From Eumeta japonica (lineage: Eukaryota > Arthropoda > Insecta > Lepidoptera > Psychidae): 64,000 bases of DNA. Below the pieces are notes generated by a model, which ran no database searches, was not told the origin of the DNA, and saw only the letters and a program-made list of their open reading frames with translations. The DNA lies in the NCBI GenBank assembly GCA_005406025.1, contig BGZK01000209.1, positions 62,001-126,000 on the forward strand, written 5' to 3'. Numbering within the stretch: the stretch's first letter is position 1; each line of letters begins with the position of its first letter. This document shows, one piece after another, positions 46,111 to 58,420 of this stretch. The translations under genes were made by a program, and so were the position numbers.

Positions 46111-49044
46111 TTGACACGAATCTGGGTTTCAATTGTTATATTTTGATTTTTTCACATTAATAATAAAGAGATTAGATTAGATTTTTTTTATCAAAGTTTA
46201 CTTTTATAAAAACCAGAGCGATATTTTGAATTCTAAGAAAAATTACCTATTTGCTCATAATTTTATTGTATATTATTATCTAAAAAGTATAAGTATTACA
46301 TTTAACTCTCTTTTCTTCAAAAACAATATTTAGTAATAGACCATAAAAATAAAAATAATGGAATAAAAAGTCAAACGTGATTTCTTTACATTTTCATATA
46401 TACATAAATTGTTGCAAATTGCACTTGCAAGCTAAAAGTAAAAGTGCAAAATAATTCCCGAAGTAAAAAATATGCGATAGTAAAATATCACATTAACTCC
46501 GCTTCTGGCGCTCCGCCTTCAGCTCTATCGGCGCTCTTGATATATGTTTACATACTTTTTAAATAAATTTATTTTCAGAATGTAATTTTAGAAAGGCAAT
46601 AAATGATCCTTTTTTATGTTAGACGTGACATTTACGACTTATTTGTTTTAGATAATTTACCGATTAATTTATATTCGAAGAACATTTTAGACAATATTCA
46701 AAACTGTCCCTGATAAGATCTTTCAAAGTTCAAGTTCATCACATCTTGATAGAAACGCTTTTTTTGCTTTTCTAAATAATTAACTCCTAATATATTCAAA
46801 TTATGACGCGGAACGCCAGCTGATTGAAAACTGATAGTTTTTGTAAGTGGGGCGCTTATATAGTATTCTATTTGTAGTAAAACGTAAGTACCTGTTACAA
46901 TATGTTTTAAAATAGGTTTTTTCTCCTTGATTATATTAACTTTCTGTAAGAAAAAAATTATGAATTACTACGTGAAAACTACGGGGGGGGGGGTGTTTTA
47001 GCATATACTACGCTTGGTCACCGAAGGGGGGGTAGGGTCGAAAATTATAAAATATGGGTCATGTAATTTAGATATGTACTCTATTTTGCAGCTCATAATG
47101 ATAAAGGATTTAAGCATCGTATTAATCAATGCTTTATGACCGTTACTCTGTTGTTTCCGAGAAAATAAGCTCAAAGCCAAAGAAAATTTTGTGCAAATTA
47201 ATTAGTTAAATTCTCCGCAAATTAATTAGATAAATTCTCCGCAAATTAAACATAGTAGTAAATCAACGTCCTTTTTACAATATTTTGACGCTATTTTTAC
47301 ATCCCGGTACATCTGTGAAGGACAAACGGATACACACTGCTTATCACTACGGACTTATATGATTTGCCGCCATTTTATCTCAAAGTGGCACCACTCTATA
47401 GCAGCAGAGTCATTGTGTTTCAAGGTAAACAATGCGTCAACCACTTCGTCCTCCTTCGCTTCCAAGATTCCAAGGTATTGGTAGACGCAGGTCTTCTAAT
47501 GACCTCCAGTCATTACAAGGCAAGAACCCACAGGGCAAATCGGAGAACCGCTTGCTATGTCTAAAAACTAAATACCTACTGTTTAACGGTGACATGTGTT
47601 TGTACAACACAACGTATCGTTTAGTTTACTTGGCATTTTTTGTCACCAGTAGTGACCTTGTCAAATGCACATTCGATTCACTTTAAACAAATTTCTACAT
47701 GTAAATGCTTTTCCAGGGCTAAGTCCTTATTGAAGAATTTTTGTTTTCATTTAAGTTTTGTCCTGAGACTAATAATAGAGTTTTTTTGTATTATCACACC
47801 CGTTCTTCGTATAGAATTTACAGACGATCTGATGGTGGATGAAGTGACCAGTGCGTCTTTAACGATAAATTAAATGAAAGCCACTCGGCCCGTATCTCGC
47901 AGAGGATGTTAAGCCGTCGGCCCGTACATTGGCTTACGTCGGCAACGGTTGTTAATACCTTTCAGACCGCTATAGTCAAGCGTGGAGGGTCTTACGTCCA
48001 GAATTTGAAATAAATATTGTGAGAGGGTTCGCTTTGACAGTGTGTCGATTAAAATTTAACACAAGAGAATTATTAAAATATTATTATAATCAATTATAAT
48101 TAATAATTTATTGTTATAATTAATAATTTCTATGTTTTATATTACAATATTATTGTACTGAGATATATAATCATATTGCTGAAACTATTGTTTTCTCAAA
48201 ACTTTATTAATTTTATTATGTTTTTAGAACTATGTAAAATGTAGTCTCTTCAATTTTCAACAAACTTAACTATACAACATCGACGATCATAGAAAACGAT
48301 GACATGCAAGTAATTACGCTGCAGGTCCATAAAGCAAGAAAATTTTATTCTATAGTCTTAAAAAGTCATTTCATTTAAAAAAAAAATGTAATTTTTATCT
48401 AATTCTACTTGTTAGTTTAATATTTTCGTTATTGAAAATGTTTGTCACTGCAGAATAACAAAGCGCAACTTCAACGATATCATTGATCTTCGAATGAAAT
48501 AGATATGATGCATCATTGATAGTTATTCTCATAGTTCAGTCGGTCGGAATCCAATTTATTTCCTGTGAATCCAGGAAGGAAATGGATTTTTCCCGTTTCC
48601 GCCAGTCCAAAGTTAGGAACAGTAGGGATACCAAAAGCCACGCGACAAACAGAAATATCTCTTGATATCAACAAAATAGGCTTCATTGTCAACGCAAACA
48701 ATTTCTCTTTCAGTTTTCATATTTATGTATAATCTACTGCTTTATATATTCATTAGCTTGTAATAAAATATTCATTAGTTTACAGTGAAAATAATAACTA
48801 TGTTCTCAGTTTTTTTTTTAGACTATTCGAAGATATTTTTTATATGTATTATAAATATTATAAGATATATTTCATGTGTCAGGTTTTCACGGGAAACATG
48901 CCCTCCCACAATCTTATTTCAAATTGAAGCAACTTGGAATTTAAGCCCTCCACGTTGGCCCAATGAAGGCCAACGTGGCTACCGATACTTAATTTAAGAC
49001 GACTCTTAAGAGGTCGGCGCCAACGTTTAACTTGCTCTCCGAGA
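46111..49044. other. Long AT-rich intergenic stretch
   Basis: No supported gene. Details noted: an 11-base G run at 46983-46993; a 24-bp direct duplication (CAAATTAATTAG-TAAATTCTCCG) at about 47197-47245; GC-richer patches at 47280-47560 and 47880-48000 without recognised content; and a 62-codon minus frame at 48513-48701 without a domain. The 15-mer CAAAAGCCACGCGAC occurs both at 48632-48646 and 49633-49647. Confidence 0.4.
48950..48978. repeat. Perfect 11-bp inverted repeat
   Basis: CCACGTTGGCC, a 7-nt loop CAATGAA, then GGCCAACGTGG. The arms are GC-rich within an AT-rich background. It could be part of a repeat or a protein-binding/structured RNA site; no gene is attached to it. Confidence 0.8.
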
Positions 49045-49170
49045 CAGGAAATAATTGGTTTAGGTTAATTTGAGTTAAAAACTTATTGGTCAATTTGCCC
49101 TTCATCAGAACCGAACCGGGCACCTTATTCCAGGACAACGCTCTTGACCATTGAGTCACCAATACCATTT
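49045..49170 (-). repeat. tRNA-derived SINE-like head
   Basis: On the minus strand an A-box-like TTGGTGACTCAATGGTCAAG is followed about 30 bp later by a B-box-like GGTTCGGTTCTG. This is the arrangement of a tRNA-type Pol III promoter. The acceptor and anticodon stems do not pair well, so it reads as a SINE head rather than a tRNA gene. The 3' extent is unclear. Confidence 0.5.
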
Positions 49171-50385
49171 TTATGTGTACAAATACAAATACTGGTTGTA
49201 AGTCGGTTAAATGACAATGTTTCTAAAGAACAAGCTAAATAAGATGGACTTGGAGAATTGATTCTTGTATCTGATTCTTGATTGATTCTTCTAAGATTAT
49301 TTCTCCTTGTTGATGCTGTGTCGCTATGTATACTATAAGCTCTGTGTGTTACACATTTTTAAAATTTCTGGAAAAATCTAGAATCTAGCTTACGGCACAC
49401 GGATCATCGGGGACCATTCAACGACAACTTATATGTATTTCTCAAATATATAGCTTAGAGTCAATTGGCACGTAAGGGCTTATTGCGTTTAATGTTATAT
49501 TTAGTTACGTAGTTATATTAAAAATATTCAATTCGAGGTAGTATGCACCTCTTGATCAGTATTATATGTAATATAATTTATGCCATTTTGGTCTCACGTC
49601 CCAAAATCCAATGCGTCAATGTGGTAACCCCACAAAAGCCACGCGACCTACTTACGACGAATCTTTGCAACGTATAGTCATAAAAACCTTTTCATTATTC
49701 TATTGTTGGGATATTTGTATTCAATTAGGGGTCCATACAGTGAGAAAACTTTGATTTTTTTTTATTAATATCGACGGATCTGGATGAAGTTTGGTCCAGG
49801 ATTCATTCATTTGAATTTATACATTCATGTACGTTTCACATGAACGGATTCTAATACGCTAGCCTTTATTTTGTGTCAATATACTTCATTTATTATTAAA
49901 TTAATAAACAGTTGTAATGGCAACATTTGTCAGACTTTTGACAGATATAATTGATTCACAAGAACTTTATTAATAGAGTCGGGTTGTAAGGTTTTTTTAT
50001 CACTTCATTTTGAAAATCAAGAAACAGTTTTATTTTATATTTGAAATTGAAAAACTGTACAAGAACCATATAGTGCCTGCAATGTAGTTAAAATGGTAAG
50101 ATAACATTACTAGTTACACTAAGAATAAGTAGAACAATTCAAATAGATACAGCCGCATTGTTGACAAACACGAACTTTACAGGATACACTTTCAATTGAA
50201 GACTACGCATGCACATGCTTATAGTTTTTAGAGGGTTTTATTTAACTTGCCCTATTTGTTGTTTGTTTGAGTCAAATTTAGCAATTGAAATTTTACCGCC
50301 TTCCTATTGACAGGTTGCTCTGATATATGGGTACGCATCTTTAGTTCTGATGACAATACAATTTAATATATTCAGTATCATTATA
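49171..50385. other. AT-rich intergenic DNA
   Basis: No gene or defined repeat recognised. Confidence 0.4.
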
Positions 50386-50386
50386 A

Positions 50387-52695
50387 TCCAAGATGGACGC
50401 CACTACGAATTGGCGGATTACATTTTTTTTCACATTTCCCTCAATATGGGTATTAAATGAAAGGAGTTGACTAGTAGAATAGAGTACACTATGAAAATAA
50501 ATACAAATACAATATGGCCGCCCACAAAATGGCGGATTACATATTTTTTTCACATCTCCCTCAATATGGGTATTAAATGAAAGGAGTTAACTAGTAGAGT
50601 AGAGTACACTATGAAAATAAATACAAATACAATATGGCCGCCCACAAAATGGCGGATTACATATTTTTCACATCTCCCTCAATATGGGTATTAAATGAAA
50701 GGAGTTAACTAGTAGTAAAATAAATACAAATATAAATACAAAATATTACATATTTTACATCTCAATATGGCGGGAGTTAACTAGTATTTAGAGTACACAT
50801 CCTCAATATGGGTATTAAATGAAAGGAGTTCAAATGGGTAGAAAGTACACTATGAAAATAAATACAAATAAACCCAATAACAAAATGGCGGATTACATAT
50901 TTTTTCACATCTCAATATGGGTATTAAATGAAAGGAGTTAACTAGTAGAATAGACTACACTATGAAAATAAATACAAATACAATATGGCCGCCCACAAAA
51001 TGGCGGATTACATATTTTTTTCACATCTCCCTCAATATGGGTATTAAATGAAAGGAGTTAACTAGTAGAATAGACTACACTATGAAAATAAATACAAATA
51101 CAATATGGCCGCCCACAAAATGGCGGATTACATATTTTTTTCACATCTCCCTCAATATGGGTATTAAATGAAAGGAGTTAACTAGTAGAGTAGAGTACAC
51201 TATGAAAATAAATACAAATACAATATGGCCGCCCACAAAATGGCGGATTACATATTTTTTCACATCTCCCTCAATATGGGTATTAAATGAAAGGAGTTAA
51301 CTAGTAGAGTAGAGTACACTATGAAAATAAATACAAATGGCCGCCCACAAAATGGCGGATTACATATTTTTCACATCTCCCTCAATATGGGTATTAAATG
51401 AAAGGAGTTAACTAGTAGAGTAGAGTACACTATGAAAATAAATACAAATACAATATGGCCGCCCACAAAATGGCGGATTACATATTTTTTTCACATCTCC
51501 CTCAATATGGGTATTAAATGAAAGGAGTTAACTAGTAGAGTAGAGTACACTATGAAAATAAATACAAATACAATATGGCCGCCCACAAAATGGCGGATTA
51601 CATATTTTTTTCACATCTCCCTCAATATGGGTATTAAATGAAAGGAGTTAACTAGTAGAGTAGAGTACACTATGAAAATAAATACAAATACAATATGGCC
51701 GCCCACAAAATGGCGGATTACATATTTTTTTCACATCTCCCTCAATATGGGTATTAAATGAAAGGAGTTAACTAGTAGAGTAGAGTACACTATGAAAATA
51801 AATACAAATACAATATGGCCGCCCACAAAATGGCGGATTACATATTTTTTTCACATCTCCCTCAATATGGGTATTAAATGAAAGGAGTTAACTAGTAGAA
51901 TAGACTACACTATGAAAATAAATACAAATACAATATGGCCGCCCACAAAATGGCGGATTACATATTTTTTTCACATCTCCCTCAATATGGGTATTAAATG
52001 AAAGGAGTTAACTAGTAGAGTAGAGTACACTATGAAAATAAATACAAATACAATATGGCCGCCCACAAAATGACGGATTACATATTTTTTTCACATCTCC
52101 CTCAATATGGGTATTAAATGAAAGGAGTTAACTAGTAGAATAGAGTACACTATGAAAATAAATACAAATACAATATGGCCGCCCACAAAATGGCGGATTA
52201 CATATTTTTTTTCACATCTCCCTCAATATGGGTATTAAATGAAAGGAGGTTAACTAGTAGAATAGAGTACACTATGAAAATAAATACAAATACAATATGG
52301 CCGCCCACAAAATGGCGGATTACATATTTTTTTCACATCTCCCTCAATATGGGTATTAAATGAAAGGAGTTAACTAATAGAATAGAGTACACTATGAAAA
52401 TAAATACAAATACAATATGGCCGCCCACAAAATGGCGGATTACATATTTTTTTTCACATCTCCCTCAATATGGGTATTAAATGAAAGGAGTTAACTAGTA
52501 GAATAGAGTACACTATGAAAATAAATACAAATACAATATGGCCGCCCACAAAATGGCGGATTACATATTTTTTTCACATCTCCCTCAATATGGGTATTAA
52601 ATGAAAGGAGTTAACTAGTAGAGTAGAGTACACTATGAAAATAAATACAAATACAATATGGCCGCCCACAAAATGGCGGATTACATATTTTTTCA
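50387..52695 (+). repeat. Satellite array, 120-bp unit, about 19 copies
   Basis: The repeat unit contains AATATGGCCGCCCACAAAAT, GGCGGATTACATATTTTTTT, CACATCTCCCTCAATATGGG, TATTAAATGAAAGGAGTTAA, CTAGTAGA(G/A)TAGA(G/C)TACACT and ATGAAAATAAATACAAATAC. The middle copies (about 51000-52200) are almost identical and exactly 120 bp apart. The left end (50387-50960) is older: a diverged first unit (GATGGACGCCACTACGAATT), then internally deleted units at about 50700-50900. CCGCC and GGCGG form a short inverted repeat around CACAAAAT in each unit. T-run length (5-8) and the AGAGTAGAG/AGAATAGAC sites vary between units. Confidence 0.98.
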
Positions 52696-52865
52696 AAACC
52701 CATTCAATGTGGGCTTGACAAATAGAATACGGTACAATATAACAAATTTCAAATATAAGATAGCTACATAATTTCATATTTCTAATTTCATGTTGTTTCA
52801 ATATGGGTACTGGGAATCAAATGAAAGGGCTTTACAAATAATAAAATTTAAAAAACTGAAAATAA
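52696..52865 (+). repeat. Diverged flanking copies of the 120-bp unit
   Basis: The segments CCCATTCAATGTGGGCTTGA-CAAATAGAATACGGTACA and TCAATATGGGTACTGGGAATCAAATGAAAGGGC keep the order of the satellite unit with many changes. They look like the ancestral interspersed element from which the array was amplified. Confidence 0.6.
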
Positions 52866-52881
52866 AATAGGTAAAAAAATT

Positions 52882-52965
52882 ATAAAGTTAATCGATTGTA
52901 TTGAAAATAAAGATAATAATGACATCATTATTATCTTTATTTTCAATACAATGGATTAACTTTAT
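52882..52965. repeat. 84-bp near-perfect palindrome
   Basis: Arms of 41 nt with a 2-nt loop (CA at 52923-52924) and one mismatch (CGATTG versus CCATTG in the paired arm). The inner 28 bp, ATTGTATTGAAAATAAAGAT plus AATAATGA, are perfect. It sits next to the 120-bp satellite. Confidence 0.95.
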
Positions 52966-52972
52966 CTATAAC

Positions 52973-52996
52973 TACATTATCTACATAGATAATGTA
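52973..52996. repeat. Perfect 11-bp palindrome beside the 84-bp palindrome
   Basis: TACATTATCTA, loop CA, TAGATAATGTA. It lies only 7 bp from the larger palindrome. Confidence 0.9.
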
Positions 52997-53839
52997 CTGA
53001 ATAAACATACTATTGCAAATAAACATTCACGATAAATGAGGCGTCAGTTGACGATGACACACTGTGTTTTGAAGATTATAAATGTAACAACTATTTACAT
53101 ATAAATTTAGAAATTCTGCAGAGCGATATTACTAGTAATAGAAAATATTTCTTTTATATTTTACTTTATTTTCATATTAAAATCAGTCAAATACTCAGAA
53201 TGGTAGTCAAAACAAAAGACACAGAAACCGCGTACCTACGAACGTATCGACTGGTAGATCAACCTTAAATATATTATTACATAACTCAAAAAGATTTTTG
53301 TAACAAAAATATTTTAATAAGATCGAAAATTATCTATTGAGTTATAATTAATTATCACGAAATCTAACAAAGAAAATACAACACGACCGCACGCTCCGAC
53401 CGCTCGAGGTAGGACGATAGCTGGCGGCGACCGTCGTCCGTCGTCACCCGATCAAGGGCCATGAATCACAGCCACGTCCCTAAACTGGGAGTTGTTGGTT
53501 ACGATGTACTACAAACTGTGGCTACGGGAGAAGTGAGGGTGCTGAACCATTGTTGACATGCCTTTGCAATCTAACATTAGGAAGACGTTTCCTTGGCATG
53601 AAATAAAGAGCGTATATTTGATTTCGTTATTTTATTTTGTTTATTTGATTGTGTGCAGTGAATTAAGCATGCGAAAAATTCTTGCCCTCTACAAGGAATT
53701 TCTTTTTGCCCGTGGAGAAAAATAGTTGTCACATAACTTTAGTTTTCAAGAATACATTAATTTAAAAATTTTGAATCGTTATTTTCAAACAATTTTATGT
53801 AAAATGATCATTTTTTTTTATTCTCATTTGTTGTTTATA
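52997..53839. other. Intergenic DNA with a GC-rich block
   Basis: The block at 53380-53600 (GACCGCACGCTCCGACCGCT onwards) is the most GC-rich in this part of the window. A short frame begins MNHSHVPKLGVVGYDVLQTV at 53461 and stops after about 30 codons. It could be an exon or promoter of an unseen gene; no splice partner is supportable. Confidence 0.3.
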
Positions 53840-54720
53840 TTAACATCTAGCGCTTCAAAGAGGGCTGCTATTTATGTGTCTGGAATATCAAAAAGAAACA
53901 AACATCTATCATTTAAAATGATTTTATTACTTTTTAAAGTACTTGTGATGATGATCGATGCATTTTTCGATACGCTAAAACCAATTTTTAAAGCACTTCT
54001 TTTCATTCTGATTGATATCTTCAAAACGTGCATTTTGAACGCATCAACGGCCTCTTAGCCTCTCGAAAAACGTTGACCACGTAATTTATTCTTCACGCTT
54101 GGGAAAAATCTTCGGGCCCCAAATCGGGTCTGCACGGCAGATGACCCGTAAATTCGATCTTTTGACCTTCCAAAAACCAAGTTGTTTAGACCGATGTGTG
54201 ACAGACAGCATTATCATGATGAAGAATGATTCTGCGTTGTCGGTTGTTCTTTCTCATTTCTTCAGACTTCTGGGAAATAAATGGTCGTGTACCACTCCTG
54301 ATTCACCGTTTTACGATTCTCTAGTGGCACTGTAACCATATGGCCATTTATACCAAAAAAGCAGGCAACCATATGTTTCAAAATGCTTTTGGAACGAATC
54401 ACTTTTGTTGGGTTCGGCTCATCTTGGAACGCCCACGCCGTTCACTGTTGTTTATTTCGGGGTTCTATAACCCCGAAATAAACAACCATGCCCATGCATA
54501 GATTCAAGATTCATCACCTGTGTAGATATTATAAACAACTTTTGATGTATCATGATTATATTTTTTTATTATTTTTTTTTTTGCATCAATCGACACGAAC
54601 CTGTTTTTGATCAATGCTTACGTTTGCAGAATCCAACACGAACATTTTTTTTTTACCGCCAAATTTTCGTGTAATCTCTTAAATATGCTCGTCATACTCA
54701 GAAAACAAATAATTTATAAA
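53840..54720 (-). pseudogene. Mariner transposase pseudogene, catalytic half
   Basis: On the minus strand the order is a VSIDQKQVRVD segment (~54610), KYNHDTSKVVYNIYTGDES (first catalytic Asp, ~54510-54560) and EPNPTKVIRSKSILKHMVAC (54360-54420). Then come FFGINGHMVTVPLENRKTVN and QEWYTTIYFPEV (54260-54360), an HHDNAV-like segment (second Asp, ~54215), a frame-shifted HLPCRPDLGPEDF-like segment (third Asp region) and FERLRGR, FKNWF-RIEKCIDHH (53920-54060). It is the same family as 41500-42100. Frameshifts and stops are frequent, and a local inverted duplication interrupts the DPETKQQST region (54447-54486). Confidence 0.82.
54447..54486. repeat. Perfect 40-bp palindrome inside the mariner remnant
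   Basis: GTTGTTTATTTCGGGGTT, a 4-nt loop CTAT, then AACCCCGAAATAAACAAC. One arm is the transposase's own coding sequence (the DPETKQQ region on the minus strand) and the other is an inverted copy of it, replacing or inserted next to the following codons. Confidence 0.95.
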
Positions 54721-57700
54721 TATATGCAATAGCACGTGACTCAGAAAATTATTTACTGTTAGGTAACAGATATCAAGATTGATATCATATATATACATTT
54801 GAAATATTTGTTTGTACTATAATTGTAGAATTATAACTGCTTCACGTATCACTTATCACCACTTCTTCTTTATGACCAAATTTTTCTATAACATCAAAAA
54901 CATGTCCTGAATCAAGGAGCTTTTAGAATTTCAATGTATTATTTTGGCCTCGCTGTCAGTCATTGTTAATCGACTAAAACCAACAAATAAGATATTAAAT
55001 ATCCTCCTAAAACTACCTCCTCCCCTCGCACGCGCAACTGTTTTCTATAATCCTCTCGAAAGCGCAACCTAATTGCAAACTTAAAAAAATGTACTGAAAT
55101 GCGTTTTTTTTTTCGATTTGCAATTACATTCTTAATGCACATGAAATACATTGTTATAGATTTTATATTATATTCAATGGGAATATAATGGGAACGTTGT
55201 AAAAACCAACCAGAATCACTTATGTTAAATTTCACTGTACATTAATTCGATAAAATACACTATTTCTTCACAATAGCTAGATAGCTCTGTAATAATTTTA
55301 TTACAGGTTTGGTAAATTTATGTATACGATAGTCGAAACACATACTGCAAAATGCAATGACCGATTCGCCCTTAGCCACATTCAACACTATTATTACAAG
55401 TATGTTATAATTTCACAGTAAAATTGAACTGAGATAAAACTATTATCATAATTCATCATTACAAATTATTTAAAATGTAATGAATTGTGTAAATAATATA
55501 TGAAATCAAAACGTAAGAAAAAAACGTAACCGCCATTTTATACGTCGAAACCGATAAAAGAAACTTTAGGCACATTTTTTACATATTTACTTTTAAGAAA
55601 TACTATATACTTTACTATGCTATGAACTATTTTACGTATTTTGATATATATACATTATAAGAAAACACTCACGATTACTTTAGTATAGTGGATTAATATA
55701 AACAGAGACACGTCGACAAATAGGCGACGACAGTGCTATCGCGAAGTGAACTCAACTTTTTAAATACATTGTAAATTTTCTGACGTAAGTGACTCGAAAG
55801 ATAGATTTTTTTGCTACCTTATTTCTTATATAATACAATGCAGATTTAAAACAAACAGTTTTACAAACAAGTAGAACCTAGAAATTGAAAGTTATTTTTT
55901 TTGTGCGAAGCCATGGAGAACTAAACGGAGAACGGCCTCCATTGAAACCGCGCGCATTCCACGAATTGGGAGATCTTGCGACCTACACAGAGAACGCACG
56001 CGTTCAAAACGTAAAGTCAAACCAATTGACTTAACAAAGGCTTTTATTATACAAAGAAATACAATCTTCACAAAAACCTTTACAGCAGTGATTTCGCCCG
56101 AGTGAACACAGAACCGATTCGGAATGTAGTCATTCTCATTGAAAGATTTTAATAAAAAAATCAGACCAATATCACAAAACCTACGGATACACGAGAGAAG
56201 CCGATAGTAAAGTTACCGTGTCCATTGGAACATTTATTATACTAACTACAACAAAACTGCAAAAGAAAATACATATTTAAATGTTATAAACGAATCTCTT
56301 TATAAGTAGACAGCACGTAAGGCGTCCGACCTTCGTGCTGATTGCGTGAACATTAGTCTTATTTGTGAATTTCAAATAGTGAAACGTTATTCAATTCGCG
56401 AAACAAAAGTTAAGAGATAGACTAAGAAGAGAGACGTGGATACTGAGGGTAAGTAATAGTAAAAGATAATGAAAGAAAGTTATAGAAAGGGAAAGCGATT
56501 AGGCATAACTAATATCATACCGACGGCGTATACACCGATTGAACATACATGAGAAGTAAAAAAATTAAAACAACTCATATCGCTGTCGCCCGTTTGATTG
56601 AAGATCCAGAGTACGAAGAGGCTCTGCCGCAAGAAGTCACACGACACCCTTACAATATATGTAATTACTGAAGAACTCTAAGAGCTAAATCTTTTATCCA
56701 CTCCGGAGTTGTAGATCACGACAAAACTTGCAGTACGTTTCAAAGCATGTTCAGAAAGGAGTTTGAGCGATTTTCAATAAGTAGAGCTATGCATTTAATA
56801 CTAATAAACGATTATTGTTTTTATGGATTAACATAAAAAACCGTAATTAGAATACAATAATAAATTATTTGCAATAATAGTCGTCAATCATGAACCGATA
56901 ACTTATTCCAGATACCGCAACGATTTTTTTATCGCTCGCGATGGTTAGTTCATAACAAAATTTTCAACGAAATGCCAATTCCGATCCGACTTAACGCAGT
57001 TATGATGACATCAGCACCAGAGTTTATATCACATCCGTTTGGTGTTCGACGTCGAACACGGAAATGCACTCGGGCATGCGCTTTGATTTTATGAACTCGC
57101 CTAGCCGTTATAAAACTTGCAGAAATGACCTAACTTTTATTATTATTAACGAAAAATCTAATCAAACCTTCAATTATCTCTAGCCAAAATCGTTAGGCCG
57201 TCCCGAAAAATATTAAAATTTACAGTGATTTGCAAAAATCTGAAGAAAAGTAAACATTGATTAACTATGCGTTGATGATTCATTTTCATACTGCGTCAGG
57301 GGTAGTTGGCGCGTTTTTTTTTTGAAGAAACTAGTAAGTAAATATACAATTGTAAATTATGTAATAGGCGTGTACATTATTTATAACTAATATCCATTTA
57401 CTTAAAATAAAAATCCTCTAAGGTTGTAAGTTGGACCCCCGCATCAAGAGTTTCATATTAATAAATAAAAACCGAATAAATAAAATACTATGAAACCTAG
57501 AATTGTACTAAGCTTAAATCAAACGTGTATCGTATTACTCTTTAATAGTAAAAGAAAAAAATTGGAAAATCGAAAAGTGCACGCCTCATAGCGGTTACTC
57601 CATTTTTACTAAAGAAAAGTGTGTATGTCAGCTCCGACGAATGACTGGAGCTCACTCTTTATGAATGATTACAAATTACTTGGTATGCATTGTTCAATAC

Positions 57701-58374
57701 TCTACATTCTATATATTAAAAAAACTTATACCGTTATCGTCATTTTTTTTTAAATTGAAATATATTTTTAAAAAAATACCGTGGTGTCAAAATTTTTACT
57801 TAAACATTGAGAATAAAAAAGACAGTCACGCTTCGGGTTTCTTATGTTCTCTAGATTAAGATATAATAAAAAAAAAATTTTTTTTACTAAAAGACTCGTC
57901 AAAATTTTGTTTATAAAATATCAAATAAACTACACCGAATTAGACAGTGAAATTCAATAGGCTTCTATTCAGATGCATACTAAAGCGAATGAAAAAAAAA
58001 ACCACTCAATTAGTGAAGTATTTCATTCGTTATCGTGACCACATACAGGATCCGCACATACAGACACACGGACGTCCACGAAAAACATTTTTAAAACAGT
58101 TTTTAAAATATGTTCTATAACAAAATGTGTTTTGAAGATATTACAGATATTAAAATCAGTGATTATTCTTGCCGTTTGAGTGCATACATTATTTTACAAG
58201 TGCAACATGTAATAAATAAAGACATTTAAAGTTCAAAAAATCACTCGTTTTACATAACGCGAGAGTAGAGCACTACCTCATGCGCTCCGCTTATGTAATA
58301 TTTTGGGCGCAAAAATATTTACGTTCGAACGATAGCTAGCCATTGCATTGAAATCCACATTCGATTCCATAGGT
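54721..58374. other. Long AT-rich intergenic stretch
   Basis: No supported gene. Slightly GC-richer patches at 55905-56010 and 57000-57090 have no recognised content. Open frames of 60-90 codons occur on both strands without domains. Confidence 0.4.
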
Positions 58375-58420
58375 AATAATGGAATTATTACAATTAGACA
58401 ATAATGGAATTATTACAATT
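58375..58420 (+). repeat. Direct duplication of a 21-bp AT-rich segment
   Basis: AATAATGGAATTATTACAATT occurs at 58375-58395 and again at 58400-58420, separated by AGAC. Confidence 0.9.

Noticed and set aside
46983..46993. G11 run as a G-quadruplex or assembly marker
   Set aside because: A single homopolymer without further spaced G tracts of defined structure; noted in the intergenic entry only.
49045..49170. tRNA gene on the minus strand
   Set aside because: A-box and B-box-like motifs are present, but stems do not pair and no coherent anticodon arm forms; best read as a SINE head. The same reasoning applies to 13075-13145.
52175..52363. 62-codon protein across two 120-bp satellite units
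   Set aside because: The frame arises because the unit length of 120 is divisible by three; the translation is simply the repeated unit.
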